NCBI RefSeq assembly: GCF_000372465.1 | Contig: NZ_AQUZ01000084.1 | Coordinates: 1 to 33,196, forward strand | Length of the DNA: 33,196 nucleotides | From: Kribbella catacumbae DSM 19601 | Lineage (GTDB): Bacteria; Actinomycetota; Actinomycetes; Propionibacteriales; Kribbellaceae | Reading direction: 5' to 3' | Notes under the pieces: generated by a model | Database searches by the model: none | Told to the model about the DNA's origin: nothing | The model's input: the letters and a program-made list of their open reading frames with translations, nothing else | Program-made: the position numbers and the translations under genes | Shown: piece after piece, positions 7,574 to 15,405 of the stretch | Layout of the letters: the number at the start of each line of letters is the position of its first letter | How positions within the stretch are numbered: the first letter of the stretch is position 1

Positions 7574-8245
7574 TTAGGAGCGGGCGATGACGATGTCGGC
7601 GACGACCTTCCAGCCGAGGCTGCGGTAGAGGCGGAGGCCGTCGATCGAGGCGATCAGGATGCCGCGTTTGGCGCCCTGGGCCGCGGCGGTCTCCACCAGT
7701 GACGCCATCACGGCACTGCCCAGACCGCGGCGCCGGTGCGCCGGGTCGGTCTCGATCCGGTCGGCGACGGCGTCCTCGCCGACCACCGCCATCCGGCCGC
7801 TGGAGACCACGCCGCCGTGCAGTGTCGCCCGGGTGATGATCAGGTCGGACTCGAGCTCGGAGTGCAGCGCGTAGCGCTCGTTCAGCTTGAGCGCGGGCTG
7901 CTCGGACAGCTGGATCGTCATTAGCCAGTCCTGATCGCGCTGTACCTCCAGCCCGAGATCCTCGAGCTGCTCGATCCGGGCCTCGCGGTCGTCGGTGGCC
8001 AGCGTGACCCAGCCGCCACCCCGGTCGCTTCCCGCTGATTTGGCCAGCTCGGCGGCGCGCTCCACCCGCTCGGGTTTGTCGTCGGCGTCGAGCACGACGT
8101 ACTCCATCGCGCGGTTCGCCTCGCCCGCCCGGACGGTCAGGATCCCATCATTGTCATCCTCGACTGTGGTCCAGCCCCGCGATACAGACCACCCGGCCTG
8201 CCAGCGGCGGACGAGTTCCTCACGATCTCTCACCCGTCGATTCAA
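7574..8245 (-). CDS. GNAT-family N-acetyltransferase
   Basis: 223 residues. The C-terminal half carries a GNAT fold: VSSGRMAVVGEDAVADRIETDPAHRRRGLGSAVMASLVETAAAQGAKR includes the beta-4 strand and the acetyl-CoA loop RRRGLGS, and it ends with the family's LYRSLGWKVVADIVI strand. The N-terminal half (about 1-110) has no motif I recognise and could be a divergent second GNAT-like lobe. The substrate is unknown. The long frame starts at TTG (8245) without a ribosome site; the GTG four codons later (8233) is an alternative, also weakly supported. The stop codon overlaps one of the intergenic palindromes. It is on the same strand as the two-domain acetyltransferase upstream (102-bp gap). Confidence 0.8.
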   Translation of the reverse strand: MNRRVRDREELVRRWQAGWSVSRGWTTVEDDNDGILTVRAGEANRAMEYVVLDADDKPERVERAAELAKSAGSDRGGGWVTLATDDREARIEQLEDLGLEVQRDQDWLMTIQLSEQPALKLNERYALHSELESDLIITRATLHGGVVSSGRMAVVGEDAVADRIETDPAHRRRGLGSAVMASLVETAAAQGAKRGILIASIDGLRLYRSLGWKVVADIVIARS

Positions 8246-8347
8246 TCAGTCAGAACGTTCCACGGCGAGGGGAAGAAGTGTCGGCTGTCACGATCTCGTC
8301 GCCGGAGGGCGGATTCGTTACCTTGGCGAACCACTCCGGGGCACCCT

Positions 8348-9475
8348 TTAGGGCACTCCGGCATCGGTCCTCAGCAGGTCGAATCCATGGAGGTTGCGGA
8401 AGCCGCCATCGCGAGCCGGACTGGCGGCGCGGGCGACCCCGGTGCCCGTGAATCCGTTGACCTCGGCAACGCGCTGGGAGGCGGTGTTGCCCTCGGCAGC
8501 GAACAGCACCAGCCGTCGCCGGCCGAGCCCGCCGTCCTCGACCGGGGTGAAGGAGTGGCCGATCACACACCGGACGGCCGTCGACATCACACCGCGGCCA
8601 CGAGCCTCCGGGTGCGCCCAATAGCCGACTTCGCCCATCGTCTTGTCGATCCGGTTCGTCAGGTCGAAGACGCTCACGCAGCCGAGCAGGTCATCGGTGT
8701 CCGGGTCGGCGATCGCCCAGGTGACTCCCTCGCCGCTCGCGAGGTTCTCCAGCCGGCTCTCGATGAAGCCCTCGGCATCCTCCAGCTGGTAAGGCTTGGG
8801 CAGGCCGGCCAACCACTCCAGCGTCCGCTCGTCGTTGCAGGCCTCGGTGAGTCGCTTGGCGTCGGTACTGCGAAGGGCCCGCAACCGCACGCCGTCCGTC
8901 TCGATCAGCGGCACCTTCCACCAGTGCCCCTGCGGCTGCGGGTCGTCATCTCGGGCGATCGAGGCGACCCACTCGTCCTTGCGGACGCCACGCGCGACGC
9001 CGCCGGCGGGGATCATCACCAGATTCCGGAAGCCGCACTTCCAGGCGACCCGGCGGGATCCCCAGTTGCCGACGTACGCGCGCCAGATGACCCGGTCCCA
9101 GCCCTGCTCGAACGCGTGGCCTACGGTCAGCTGCAACGCCCGGGTCATCACCCCGTTGCCCCGGGCCCACGGCGCCACCGCGAACCCGACCTCGCCGACG
9201 TTGCCGTCCTGCGGGCGCAGGTCGATGGTGCCCGCGTAGCGCCCGTCGTACTCGATCGCCCAGGCCCAGGAACTGCCCTCCCGCCAGCCCGCCGGGATGA
9301 ACTCGGTCAGGTACTGCTCGGCGTGCTGCCGCTCGTACGGCACCGGGATCGTCGTCCAGCGCTGCATCTCGGGGTCCTGGCAGACGTCGTACGCCGGCCG
9401 GATGTCCGCCACCGTGTGCGCACGCAGCGTGACCACGTCGTCGGTCAGAGTGGGGACGTCCTCGGGGAATCGCAT
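8348..9475 (-). CDS. Two-domain GNAT acetyltransferase (RimJ/RimL-like repeats)
   Basis: 375 residues holding two RimJ/RimL-like GNAT domains in tandem. Domain 1 (about 8-178) has EVGFAVAPWARGNGVMTRAL, domain 2 (about 190-365) EVGYWAHPEARGRGVMSTAV; both keep the acetyl-CoA loop (ARGNGV, ARGRGV). Each also has the family's usual downstream NxxSRRVAWKCGF or NTASQRVAEVNGF helix. Domain fusion of this kind is common in actinobacteria; the acceptor may be a protein N-terminus or a small amine, and nothing here decides. It is divergent from the DeoR-family regulator (121 bp between starts). The ATG has a GGCTGAGG sequence just upstream. Confidence 0.88.
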   Translation of the reverse strand: MRFPEDVPTLTDDVVTLRAHTVADIRPAYDVCQDPEMQRWTTIPVPYERQHAEQYLTEFIPAGWREGSSWAWAIEYDGRYAGTIDLRPQDGNVGEVGFAVAPWARGNGVMTRALQLTVGHAFEQGWDRVIWRAYVGNWGSRRVAWKCGFRNLVMIPAGGVARGVRKDEWVASIARDDDPQPQGHWWKVPLIETDGVRLRALRSTDAKRLTEACNDERTLEWLAGLPKPYQLEDAEGFIESRLENLASGEGVTWAIADPDTDDLLGCVSVFDLTNRIDKTMGEVGYWAHPEARGRGVMSTAVRCVIGHSFTPVEDGGLGRRRLVLFAAEGNTASQRVAEVNGFTGTGVARAASPARDGGFRNLHGFDLLRTDAGVP

Positions 9476-9542
9476 GCCTCAGCCTGACAAGTCGTGACTC
9501 CACCGGCAACGTCATTTCAGCTGCGGGGCCAGTTGCGGCACA

Positions 9543-9557
9543 TAAACCAACACATTC
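9543..9557 (+). promoter_or_regulatory. Putative DeoR-family operator, copy 1 (upstream of the regulator)
   Basis: TAAACCAACACATTC, 40 bp before the regulator's GTG. The same 15-mer with one change lies upstream of galT (13976-13990). Both copies are in non-coding DNA, so conservation is best explained by a shared binding protein, most simply the DeoR-type product encoded here. Confidence 0.55.
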
Positions 9558-9583
9558 CGACTGCGATCGGGCAGTCCAGACCT

Positions 9584-9599
9584 TAGGCTGTCAGATGTG
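9584..9599 (+). promoter_or_regulatory. Possible -10 box of a leaderless deoR-type transcript
   Basis: TAGGCT (9584-9589) lies 7 nt before the GTG, and no ribosome site is present. This is the arrangement of leaderless actinobacterial mRNAs. No clear -35 hexamer is seen. Confidence 0.35.
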
Positions 9600-10412
9600 A
9601 ACGCAGCCGGACCCACCGAACCGTCCCGTGGCCGGGGCGGTCAGCTCGCCGCCCAGCGCCAGGCCACGATCGTTGCCGAGGTCAACAGCCGGGGTGCGAT
9701 CACGGTCGCCGAGCTGGTCGAGCGCTTCGGCGTGTCCGACATGACGATCCGGCGCGACCTGGACGCCCTCGACTCCAGCGGCCTGCTGCACAAGGTGCAC
9801 GGCGGCGCGACGTCGGTCGGGCTGCGCAGCGCGCACGAACCGGGTTTCGACGCCAAGCTCACCCAGGAGTCCGCCGCCAAGCAGGCGATCGCCATCGAGG
9901 CCGCCCGCCGGGTGCAGCCGGACAGCGCGATCGGCATCGGCGCCGGTACGACGACGTACGCGCTGGCGCGGCAACTGCTCCGGGTGGAGAACCTCACCGT
10001 CGTCACCAACTCGGCCCGGATCGCGGACGTGTTCCACGGCAACGGCCGGTCCGACCGCACCGTCGTCCTGATCGGTGGTATCCGGACCCCGTCCGACGCG
10101 CTGGTCGGCCCGATCGCGACGGCCGCCCTGCAGTCGCTGCACCTCGACATGCTCTTCCTGGGTGCCCATGGCGTTGACGCCGAACACGGCCTCAGTACTC
10201 CGAACCTGATGGAAGCGGAAACCAACCGCTCCTTCATCGCCGCCAGCCGCGAGGTCGTCCTGGTTGCCGACCACACCAAGTGGGGCACGGTCGGCCTGAG
10301 CACCTTCGCCACCTGGTCCGATCTGGACCTGGTGATCACCGACTCGGACCTCCCGCAAGCAGCCCGAAAATCCATGCGCGAAACAGGCACCGAGCTAATC
10401 ATCACTTCGTGA
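9597..10412 (+). CDS. DeoR/GlpR-family transcriptional regulator
   Basis: 271 residues: an N-terminal DeoR winged helix-turn-helix (about 20-75; RQATIVAEVNSRGAITVAEL, then VSDMTIRRDLDALDSSGLLHKVHGGA) and a C-terminal sugar-phosphate sensor of the DeoRC type (about 88-245; KQAIAIEAARRV, IGIGAGTTTYALARQL, VVTNSARIA, VVLIGG, FLGAHGVDAEHGLSTPN). Such regulators are usually repressors released by a phosphorylated sugar. Its stop overlaps the start of an MFS transporter (GTGA), so the two are co-transcribed. The gene lies close to galT-galK, and a near-identical 15-bp element occurs before both this gene and galT. Control of galactose use and of itself is therefore likely, though not shown. Confidence 0.9.
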   Translation: MNAAGPTEPSRGRGGQLAAQRQATIVAEVNSRGAITVAELVERFGVSDMTIRRDLDALDSSGLLHKVHGGATSVGLRSAHEPGFDAKLTQESAAKQAIAIEAARRVQPDSAIGIGAGTTTYALARQLLRVENLTVVTNSARIADVFHGNGRSDRTVVLIGGIRTPSDALVGPIATAALQSLHLDMLFLGAHGVDAEHGLSTPNLMEAETNRSFIAASREVVLVADHTKWGTVGLSTFATWSDLDLVITDSDLPQAARKSMRETGTELIITS

Positions 10413-11632
10413 CCCACCCCCGTACTGCGCCCCTGGGGCGGCCGTTCTGGGTGGTTTGGTGTGCGGGGGCGGTCTCGTTCGTCGGGGACGGCATCACCTT
10501 CGGTGCGTTGCCGCTGCTGGCCGCGTCCTTCACCCGCGACCCGCGGATCGTCTCGCTCAGTGAAGCCGTAGCGGGAGCCGGCTGGCTGCTGCTCGGCCTC
10601 GTCTCCGGCGTGATGGTCGACCGCTGGCGCAGAACCTCGACCATGTGGATCGTCGACGCTGTCCGCGCGATCGTGGCCGGCGTGTTCGCGGTACTGATCA
10701 TCCTGGACCTGGCGAACATCCCGATCCTGCTGATGGCCGGCTTCGCCCTAGGCCTCCTGGCCCCGTTCTTCGACAACGCCTCATCGGTGATCATCCCCGA
10801 CCTCGTCGCCGGCGAAGCCCTCGAACGCGCCAACAGCTACCAGCAGATCTCTCTGCTCCTGCTGGCCAACCTGATCGGCCCACCTCTGGGCGCCGCCCTC
10901 TTCGTCCTCGACCACGGCCTGCCGATCCTGATCGACGCCGTCTCCTTCGCCGTGGCCGCAATCCTGATCTGGTCGATCAGGCACGCGTCCCCACCTCGCG
11001 AACGCGCCTCCAACCGTCACCTGGGCCGTGAACTCAAAGAGGGCTTGACCTACCTCTGGCAGCACAAGCTGTTGCGCTCCCTCTGCCTACTGCTCCTCGT
11101 GGTCAATGCAGTAGGCGCAGGCATCGTCGCGATCCTCGTCCTCTACGTCCTCGAGGTACTACGCCTCCCGGAAGCGGGCTTCGGCTGGCTGGTCGCGATC
11201 TACGCCGTCGGCGGCGTACTAGGTGCCCTGCTGGCTCCTCGCCTCTCCCGGCGCATCCCGGTCTTCGCCAGCCTCCTGGCCTCGATGCTCGTCTCCAGCC
11301 TGGCCATCATCGCCTTCGGAATCGTCAGCACCTTCACCCTGGTTGCCATCGCCGCAACCATCCTCGGCCTGGCCGGCACCTGGTGGAACGTCGTGACCAT
11401 CACCCTCCGCCAACGCCTCGTCCCACCCGCCCTGCTCGGCCGAGTCACCTCCGTCTACCGCATGGTCGCCTTCTGCGCCGCCCCGCTAGGAGCCGTAGCC
11501 GCCGGTCTCCTCGCCCACCGCACCGACCTGAAGACGCCATACCTGGCGATGGGCATCCTCCAACTCGTAGCAACCCTCGCCTTCGCCCCCGCCATCCACC
11601 GCGAACTAACCGCAAACCGCTCTTCGCATTGA
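10409..11632 (+). CDS. MFS transporter (MFS_3/enterobactin exporter-like group)
   Basis: A 407-residue polytopic membrane protein with about 12 hydrophobic segments, beginning RPFWVVWCAGAVSFVGDGIT. The MFS loop 2-3 motif is visible as GVMVDRWRRTSTMWIVD, and the transmembrane-4/5 area has FFDNASSVIIPDLV. This fits the MFS_3/YfiS subfamily, usually described as drug or siderophore exporters. The open frame runs further upstream, but the GTG overlapping the regulator's TGA (10409-10412) is the natural start. Translational coupling to a DeoR-type sugar regulator suggests a sugar or sugar-derived substrate, but this subfamily does not normally import sugars, so the substrate is open. Confidence 0.85.
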   Translation: MTHPRTAPLGRPFWVVWCAGAVSFVGDGITFGALPLLAASFTRDPRIVSLSEAVAGAGWLLLGLVSGVMVDRWRRTSTMWIVDAVRAIVAGVFAVLIILDLANIPILLMAGFALGLLAPFFDNASSVIIPDLVAGEALERANSYQQISLLLLANLIGPPLGAALFVLDHGLPILIDAVSFAVAAILIWSIRHASPPRERASNRHLGRELKEGLTYLWQHKLLRSLCLLLLVVNAVGAGIVAILVLYVLEVLRLPEAGFGWLVAIYAVGGVLGALLAPRLSRRIPVFASLLASMLVSSLAIIAFGIVSTFTLVAIAATILGLAGTWWNVVTITLRQRLVPPALLGRVTSVYRMVAFCAAPLGAVAAGLLAHRTDLKTPYLAMGILQLVATLAFAPAIHRELTANRSSH

Positions 11633-11661
11633 CCCTGGGGAAATCTGTGGACGAACGCCGT

Positions 11662-11705
11662 TTGTGGGGCCGCTGGCGCGCTACTGCGCGCCAGCGACCC
11701 CACAA
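11662..11705. terminator. Bidirectional hairpin between the MFS gene and galK
   Basis: TTGTGGGG-C-CGCTGGCGCG (11662-11680) pairs with CGCGCCAGCG-A-CCCCACAA (11687-11705): 18 pairs, one mismatch and a CTACTG loop. It is placed between two convergent stop codons (11632 and 11734), without a T-tract. Confidence 0.7.
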
Positions 11706-11733
11706 GGCGCCAGTGGCCAGTCGGGCGGATGAT

Positions 11734-12864
11734 TCAGGAGAGACGGGACGCGCCGGTGGAGGGAGTGGCGTCCAGCGACGCCGGGGTGGTGAAGGAGTTT
11801 GCGGCGAAGGCCTTCTCTATTGCGTTGAGGACCGTGGTGGCGGTTGAGGAATCGACCAGCGCGATGATGCAGCCGCCGAAGCCGCCGCCCGTCATGCGGG
11901 CGCCCAGGGCGCCGGCCGCGAGGGCGGTGTCGACGGCTACGTCGAGTTCGGGGACGGTGATCTCGAAGTCGTCGCGCAGTGAGACGTGCGAGGCCGTGAA
12001 GAGCGGGCCCACGTCGCGGAGTTGGCCGGCGCGCATGAGCGCTACTGCTTCCTCGACTCTGCGGATCTCGGTCACCACGTGGCGGACGCGGCGGCGTACG
12101 ACGTCGTCCGACAGGCGAGTCAGTGCTTCGTCCAGGTCTTCGACGGCGATCGACCGCAGAGCCGGTACGCCGAGTTCGGCGGCGGCCTGTTCGCAGGACT
12201 GGCGGCGGGCGGCGTACTCGCCGTCGACGTGCCGGTGCGGTGCCTTCACATCGACCACCAGCAAGGCCAAACCGTCGGCCGCCGGGTCGAAGGGGATCTG
12301 GTCCGTCGTCATCGCGCGGATGTCGAAGTACAGGGCGTGTCCGGCTGAGCAGCACATCGACGCCATCTGGTCCATCAACCCGACCGGCGCACCGACGTAC
12401 TGGTTCTCGGCGCGCTGAGCCAGCCGTGCCACCTCGGCCGGATCGACCTCGAGGTCGCGCAATCCCAGCAGGGCAACGGCTGAGGCGCAGAGCAGGGCGG
12501 CCGACGAGGACAGGCCAGCGCCCGACGGCAGGTCCGATTCAACCAGCAGATTCGCACCGCCGATCCCGTACTGCGCCTCGCGGAGCACCCACGCGGCGCC
12601 CGCCGGGTAAGCGGCCCAGTCCTTGACCGAGCCGGGCGCCAGCGAGTCCAGCTCGAACGTGATCACGTCGTTCTGCCCGGACGAGGCCACCGCGATCACG
12701 CCGTCGGTCCGGGCGGACGCGCTGATCGTGATCTGGTTCGGCAGTGCGATCGGCAGGACGATGCCGTCGTTGTAGTCGGTGTGCTCGCCGATCAGGTTGA
12801 CCCGGCCCGGTGCGCGCCAGACCCCGTCGGGTTCGACGCCGAAAACCTCTGCGAACTTGCTCAC
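11734..12864 (-). CDS. galK: Galactokinase
   Basis: 376 residues of a GHMP kinase that phosphorylates galactose to galactose-1-phosphate (Leloir pathway). The galactokinase signature RVNLIGEHTDYND is at residues 21-33, the ATP loop LPSGAGLSSSAAL follows, and the third GHMP motif MTGGGFGGC is near the C-terminus. LMDQMAS carries the conserved catalytic Asp region. The start is the GTG at 12864, which overlaps the galT stop (GTGA, 12861-12864), so the two genes are translationally coupled. The open frame continues far upstream inside galT, but that part is a shadow. No galE or galM is present in this window. Confidence 0.96.
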   Translation of the reverse strand: MSKFAEVFGVEPDGVWRAPGRVNLIGEHTDYNDGIVLPIALPNQITISASARTDGVIAVASSGQNDVITFELDSLAPGSVKDWAAYPAGAAWVLREAQYGIGGANLLVESDLPSGAGLSSSAALLCASAVALLGLRDLEVDPAEVARLAQRAENQYVGAPVGLMDQMASMCCSAGHALYFDIRAMTTDQIPFDPAADGLALLVVDVKAPHRHVDGEYAARRQSCEQAAAELGVPALRSIAVEDLDEALTRLSDDVVRRRVRHVVTEIRRVEEAVALMRAGQLRDVGPLFTASHVSLRDDFEITVPELDVAVDTALAAGALGARMTGGGFGGCIIALVDSSTATTVLNAIEKAFAANSFTTPASLDATPSTGASRLS

Positions 12865-13910
12865 GAGCCAACCTTCCTCAGGGTTTCGGCGACGTCTTCG
12901 GGCAGCGTGTCGGAGATGAAGGCACCCATCCCGGACTCCGATCCCGCGAGGTACTTGATCTTGTCCTGGGCCCGCCGGATCGACAGCAACTCCAGGTGCA
13001 GGTAGCCGAGCTCGCGATCCACCCGGACCGGCGCCGGGTGCCAGGCCGCGATGTAGGGCAGGTCGTCGTCGTACTGTCCGTCGAAGCGGCCCAGTACGTC
13101 GAGGTACAGCTGGGTGAAGTCGTCTCGCTCCTCGCCGGTCAGCTCGGCGATGTCGGCGACCTGGCGATGCGGGTAGAGGTGGACCTCGACCGGCCAGCGC
13201 GCGGCCTGTGGCACGAACGCGGTCCAGTTCGCGTTGTCGGCCACCACCCGGCGGCCGTCCTTGCGCTCGGCGGCCAGGATGTCGGCGAAGAGGTTGCTGC
13301 CGGCAACTTCCTGGTGCTCCCGCGCGCGCGCCAGCAGGGTCTTGATCCTGGGCGGCAGGAACGGGTAGGCGTAGATCTGGCCGTGCGGGTGGCTCAGCGT
13401 CACGCCGATCTCGCGGCCGCGGTTCTCGAACGGGAAGACGTACTCGACGTCGGGCCGGGCGCTGAGTTCCGCCGTACGATCGGCCCAGGCCTCGACCACC
13501 AGCCGGGCCTGGCCCTGGGACAGTTCGGTGAACGACTGGTTGTGGTCGCTGGTGAAGCAGACCACCTCGCACCGGCCGGGTCCGGAGAAGGACGGGAACC
13601 GGTTCTCGAAGACGGCGACGTTGTAGTCGTGGTCAGGGATCTCGGTCGGGTTTCCCGGCTTGCTGGCGTCCAGCGGGCACTGGTCGGCCGGCGGCAGGTA
13701 GGTGCGGGTGTTGCGGTGGGTGGCGAAGGTGATCGTGTCACCGGTCAGCGGGTCGGTCCGGAACTCGGCCAGCGGCTTCGGCGCGGGCAGGCCGCGGCTG
13801 TCCTCGAGCGGCACCCGGACGGGCGCGTCGGCCGGGTCGTAGTAGATCAGTTGCCGGCCGTCGGACAGGGTGGTGTCCGTCCGGCGGGCACCTCGCGGGG
13901 TGGTGTTCAT
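12861..13910 (-). CDS. galT: Galactose-1-phosphate uridylyltransferase
   Basis: 349 residues of a HIT-superfamily enzyme that exchanges UMP between UDP-glucose and galactose-1-phosphate. The catalytic motif SHPHGQ is at 173-178, with H176 as the expected uridylylated nucleophile. VFENRFPSFSG and ENRGREIGVT are conserved, and DQCPLD (about 77-82) is the usual N-terminal metal-site region. The C-terminal lobe carries WPVEVHLYPHR and a HLELLSIRRA stretch. The start is the ATG at 13910, preceded by GGAAGG; an upstream in-frame ATG gives an unlikely extension. It is the first gene of the galT-galK operon. The element at 13976-13990, shared with the DeoR gene, lies 66 bp upstream. Confidence 0.96.
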   Translation of the reverse strand: MNTTPRGARRTDTTLSDGRQLIYYDPADAPVRVPLEDSRGLPAPKPLAEFRTDPLTGDTITFATHRNTRTYLPPADQCPLDASKPGNPTEIPDHDYNVAVFENRFPSFSGPGRCEVVCFTSDHNQSFTELSQGQARLVVEAWADRTAELSARPDVEYVFPFENRGREIGVTLSHPHGQIYAYPFLPPRIKTLLARAREHQEVAGSNLFADILAAERKDGRRVVADNANWTAFVPQAARWPVEVHLYPHRQVADIAELTGEERDDFTQLYLDVLGRFDGQYDDDLPYIAAWHPAPVRVDRELGYLHLELLSIRRAQDKIKYLAGSESGMGAFISDTLPEDVAETLRKVGS

Positions 13911-13975
13911 CGTCCGACCTTCCGGGTAGAGCCGAGAATGGACACTCCTGTGACCAGTACGGCCATCAACCATCG

Positions 13976-13990
13976 TAAACCAACATATTC
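13976..13990 (-). promoter_or_regulatory. Putative DeoR-family operator, copy 2 (upstream of galT)
   Basis: TAAACCAACATATTC, one base different from 9543-9557. It is 66 bp upstream of the galT start, in the intergenic region shared with the CNNM-type gene, so it could act on either promoter. Confidence 0.55.
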
Positions 13991-14030
13991 AAACATGCAC
14001 CGGAGGACCCGTCACCGGTACGCTTGATCG

Positions 14031-14084
14031 ATGGACGTCGCCCTACCGCCGCGTCCTCTCCGGCAAAAACGGAGAGGACGCTAG
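14031..14084 (+). CDS. Possible leader peptide upstream of the CNNM/CBS gene
   Basis: A 17-codon frame, MDVALPPRPLRQKRRGR then TAG, ends 13 bp before the next ATG. A TACGCT box lies at 14019-14024, 6 nt before its ATG, so it could be a leaderless reading frame. Its second half spans both arms of a perfect hairpin. The arrangement resembles ribosome-dependent attenuation, and six of its 17 residues are Arg or Lys. Short frames arise easily by chance in high-GC DNA, so this remains a candidate. Confidence 0.3.
   Translation: MDVALPPRPLRQKRRGR
14051..14081 (+). promoter_or_regulatory. Perfect 12-bp hairpin in the 5' leader of the CNNM/CBS gene
   Basis: GCGTCCTCTCCG (14051-14062), loop GCAAAAA, CGGAGAGGACGC (14070-14081). 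The stem ends just before the probable ribosome site TAGGAA (14082-14087) and 16 bp before the ATG at 14098. It could modulate translation or act as a conditional terminator; it does not resemble a riboswitch I know. Confidence 0.55.
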
Positions 14085-14097
14085 GAACTCCCCTGTC

Positions 14098-15405
14098 ATG
14101 AACGAGACCCTGCTCAACATCGTCCTGATCTTCATCTTCGTCCTGATCGGTGGGGTTTTCGCCGCCGCCGAGATGGCGCTGGTCTCCCTGCGGGACAGCC
14201 AGCTCAAGTCGATCTCCCAGCGTGGCAAGCGGGGCGAGACCGTCGCCCGGGTGGCCGCGAACCCGAACCGCTTCCTGTCCGCCGTGCAGATCGGCGTGAC
14301 TCTGATGGGATTCCTGTCCGCCGCCTTCGGTGGCGCGACGCTCGCTGACGGCCTCGCGCCGCACCTGGAGGGCCTCGGTCTGCCGGAGTCGGTCGCGAGC
14401 ACGCTCGCCCTGGTGCTGATCACCATCGCCATCTCCTATGTCTCGATCGTGCTCGGCGAGCTCGCGGCCAAGCGGCTCGCGCTGCAGCGGGCCGAGACGT
14501 TCGCGCTCGGCCTGGCGCCGCTGGTCGACCGGATCGCGTCGATCGCCCGGCCGGTGATCTGGCTGCTGTCCAGGTCGACCGACCTGGTCGTCCGCGCGCT
14601 CGGCGGCGACCCGAACGCCAACCGCGAGGTGATGTCGGACGAGGAGTTGCGCGAGATCGTCTCCGCGCACGAGTCGCTGGGCGAGGAGGAACGCCGGATC
14701 GTCGACGACGTCTTCGAGGCCGGCAGCCGGCAGTTGCGCGAACTGATGCTGCCCCGGACCGAGGTGGACTTCGTCGACGCGGAGATGCCGGCGTACAAGG
14801 CGGTGAAGTTCGCCGCGGAGCGGCCGCACTCGCGGTACCCGGTGATGAACGGGTCGGCCGACGACATCGTAGGTTTCGTGCACGTCCGCGACCTGTTCGA
14901 CCCGGCGGTCGCGTCCCGGTCGGTCCGGGTCGGCGATCTGGCGCGTGACGTCCTGATGCTGCCCGACACCGCCAAGCTGCTGCCCACGCTGACCGAGATG
15001 CGCCGCCGCAGTACCCATCTGGCGATCGTGCTGGACGAGTACGGCGGTACGGCGGGCATCGTCACGCTCGAGGATCTCGTCGAGGAACTGATCGGCGACA
15101 TCAAGGACGAGTACGACGAGGAGTCGGCCGAGACCACCCGTCTGCGCAGCGGCGACGTCGAGGTGGACGGCCTGCTCAACCTGGACGACTTCGCCGACGA
15201 GACCGGCGTCGAACTGCCCGACGGCCCGTACGAGACGGTGGCCGGCTTCCTCGCCGCCCAGCTCGGCCGGGTCCCGGCGGTCGGCGACGAGGGCGGCGTC
15301 GACGGCTACAAGATCACCGTGATGGAGATGGACGGCCGCCGCGTGGCGCGCGTCCGAGTCCACCGAGTCACCGCAGGCGAGCCGGCCGCCACGGACCTGC
15401 CCTAG
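14098..15405 (+). CDS. CNNM/CBS-domain membrane protein (CorC/HlyC, 'hemolysin' family)
   Basis: 435 residues in three parts. An N-terminal CNNM (DUF21) membrane domain (about 1-195) has several hydrophobic segments and the family's GGVFAAAEMALVSLRDS and SYVSIVLGELAAKRLAL motifs. Two CBS domains follow (about 205-330; LMLPRTEVDFVDA, HSRYPVMNGSADDIVGFVHVRDLF, THLAIVLDEYGGTAGIVTLEDLVEELIGDI). The last part is a transporter-associated CorC_HlyC domain (about 345-425). Homologues are called hemolysins but act in Mg2+/Co2+ efflux or regulation. A hairpin and possible leader peptide precede it. Its TAG interleaves with the stop of the convergent MFS gene. Confidence 0.93.
   Translation: MNETLLNIVLIFIFVLIGGVFAAAEMALVSLRDSQLKSISQRGKRGETVARVAANPNRFLSAVQIGVTLMGFLSAAFGGATLADGLAPHLEGLGLPESVASTLALVLITIAISYVSIVLGELAAKRLALQRAETFALGLAPLVDRIASIARPVIWLLSRSTDLVVRALGGDPNANREVMSDEELREIVSAHESLGEEERRIVDDVFEAGSRQLRELMLPRTEVDFVDAEMPAYKAVKFAAERPHSRYPVMNGSADDIVGFVHVRDLFDPAVASRSVRVGDLARDVLMLPDTAKLLPTLTEMRRRSTHLAIVLDEYGGTAGIVTLEDLVEELIGDIKDEYDEESAETTRLRSGDVEVDGLLNLDDFADETGVELPDGPYETVAGFLAAQLGRVPAVGDEGGVDGYKITVMEMDGRRVARVRVHRVTAGEPAATDLP

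Larger units (their letters stand above)
7419..7575. repeat. Cluster of related intergenic palindromes
   Basis: Four related units share the form AGCCCACCACTGGTGGGCT: 7420-7440; a degenerate one at about 7442-7460 (AACCCCCAGCGGTGACCTT); 7522-7540, with one base changed; and 7557-7575 (AGCCCGCCAGCGGTGGGTT), which runs into the stop codon of the GNAT gene. Between them are an ACAGGGT-GG-ACCCTGT palindrome (7483-7498) and repeats of TTGAAC/GTGAAC. This resembles a small array of extragenic palindromes. Confidence 0.5.

Noticed and set aside
9641..10417. Minus-strand frame opposite the DeoR-type gene, Ser/Arg rich
   Set aside because: No motif and no ribosome site, and antisense to a strong HTH plus DeoRC protein.
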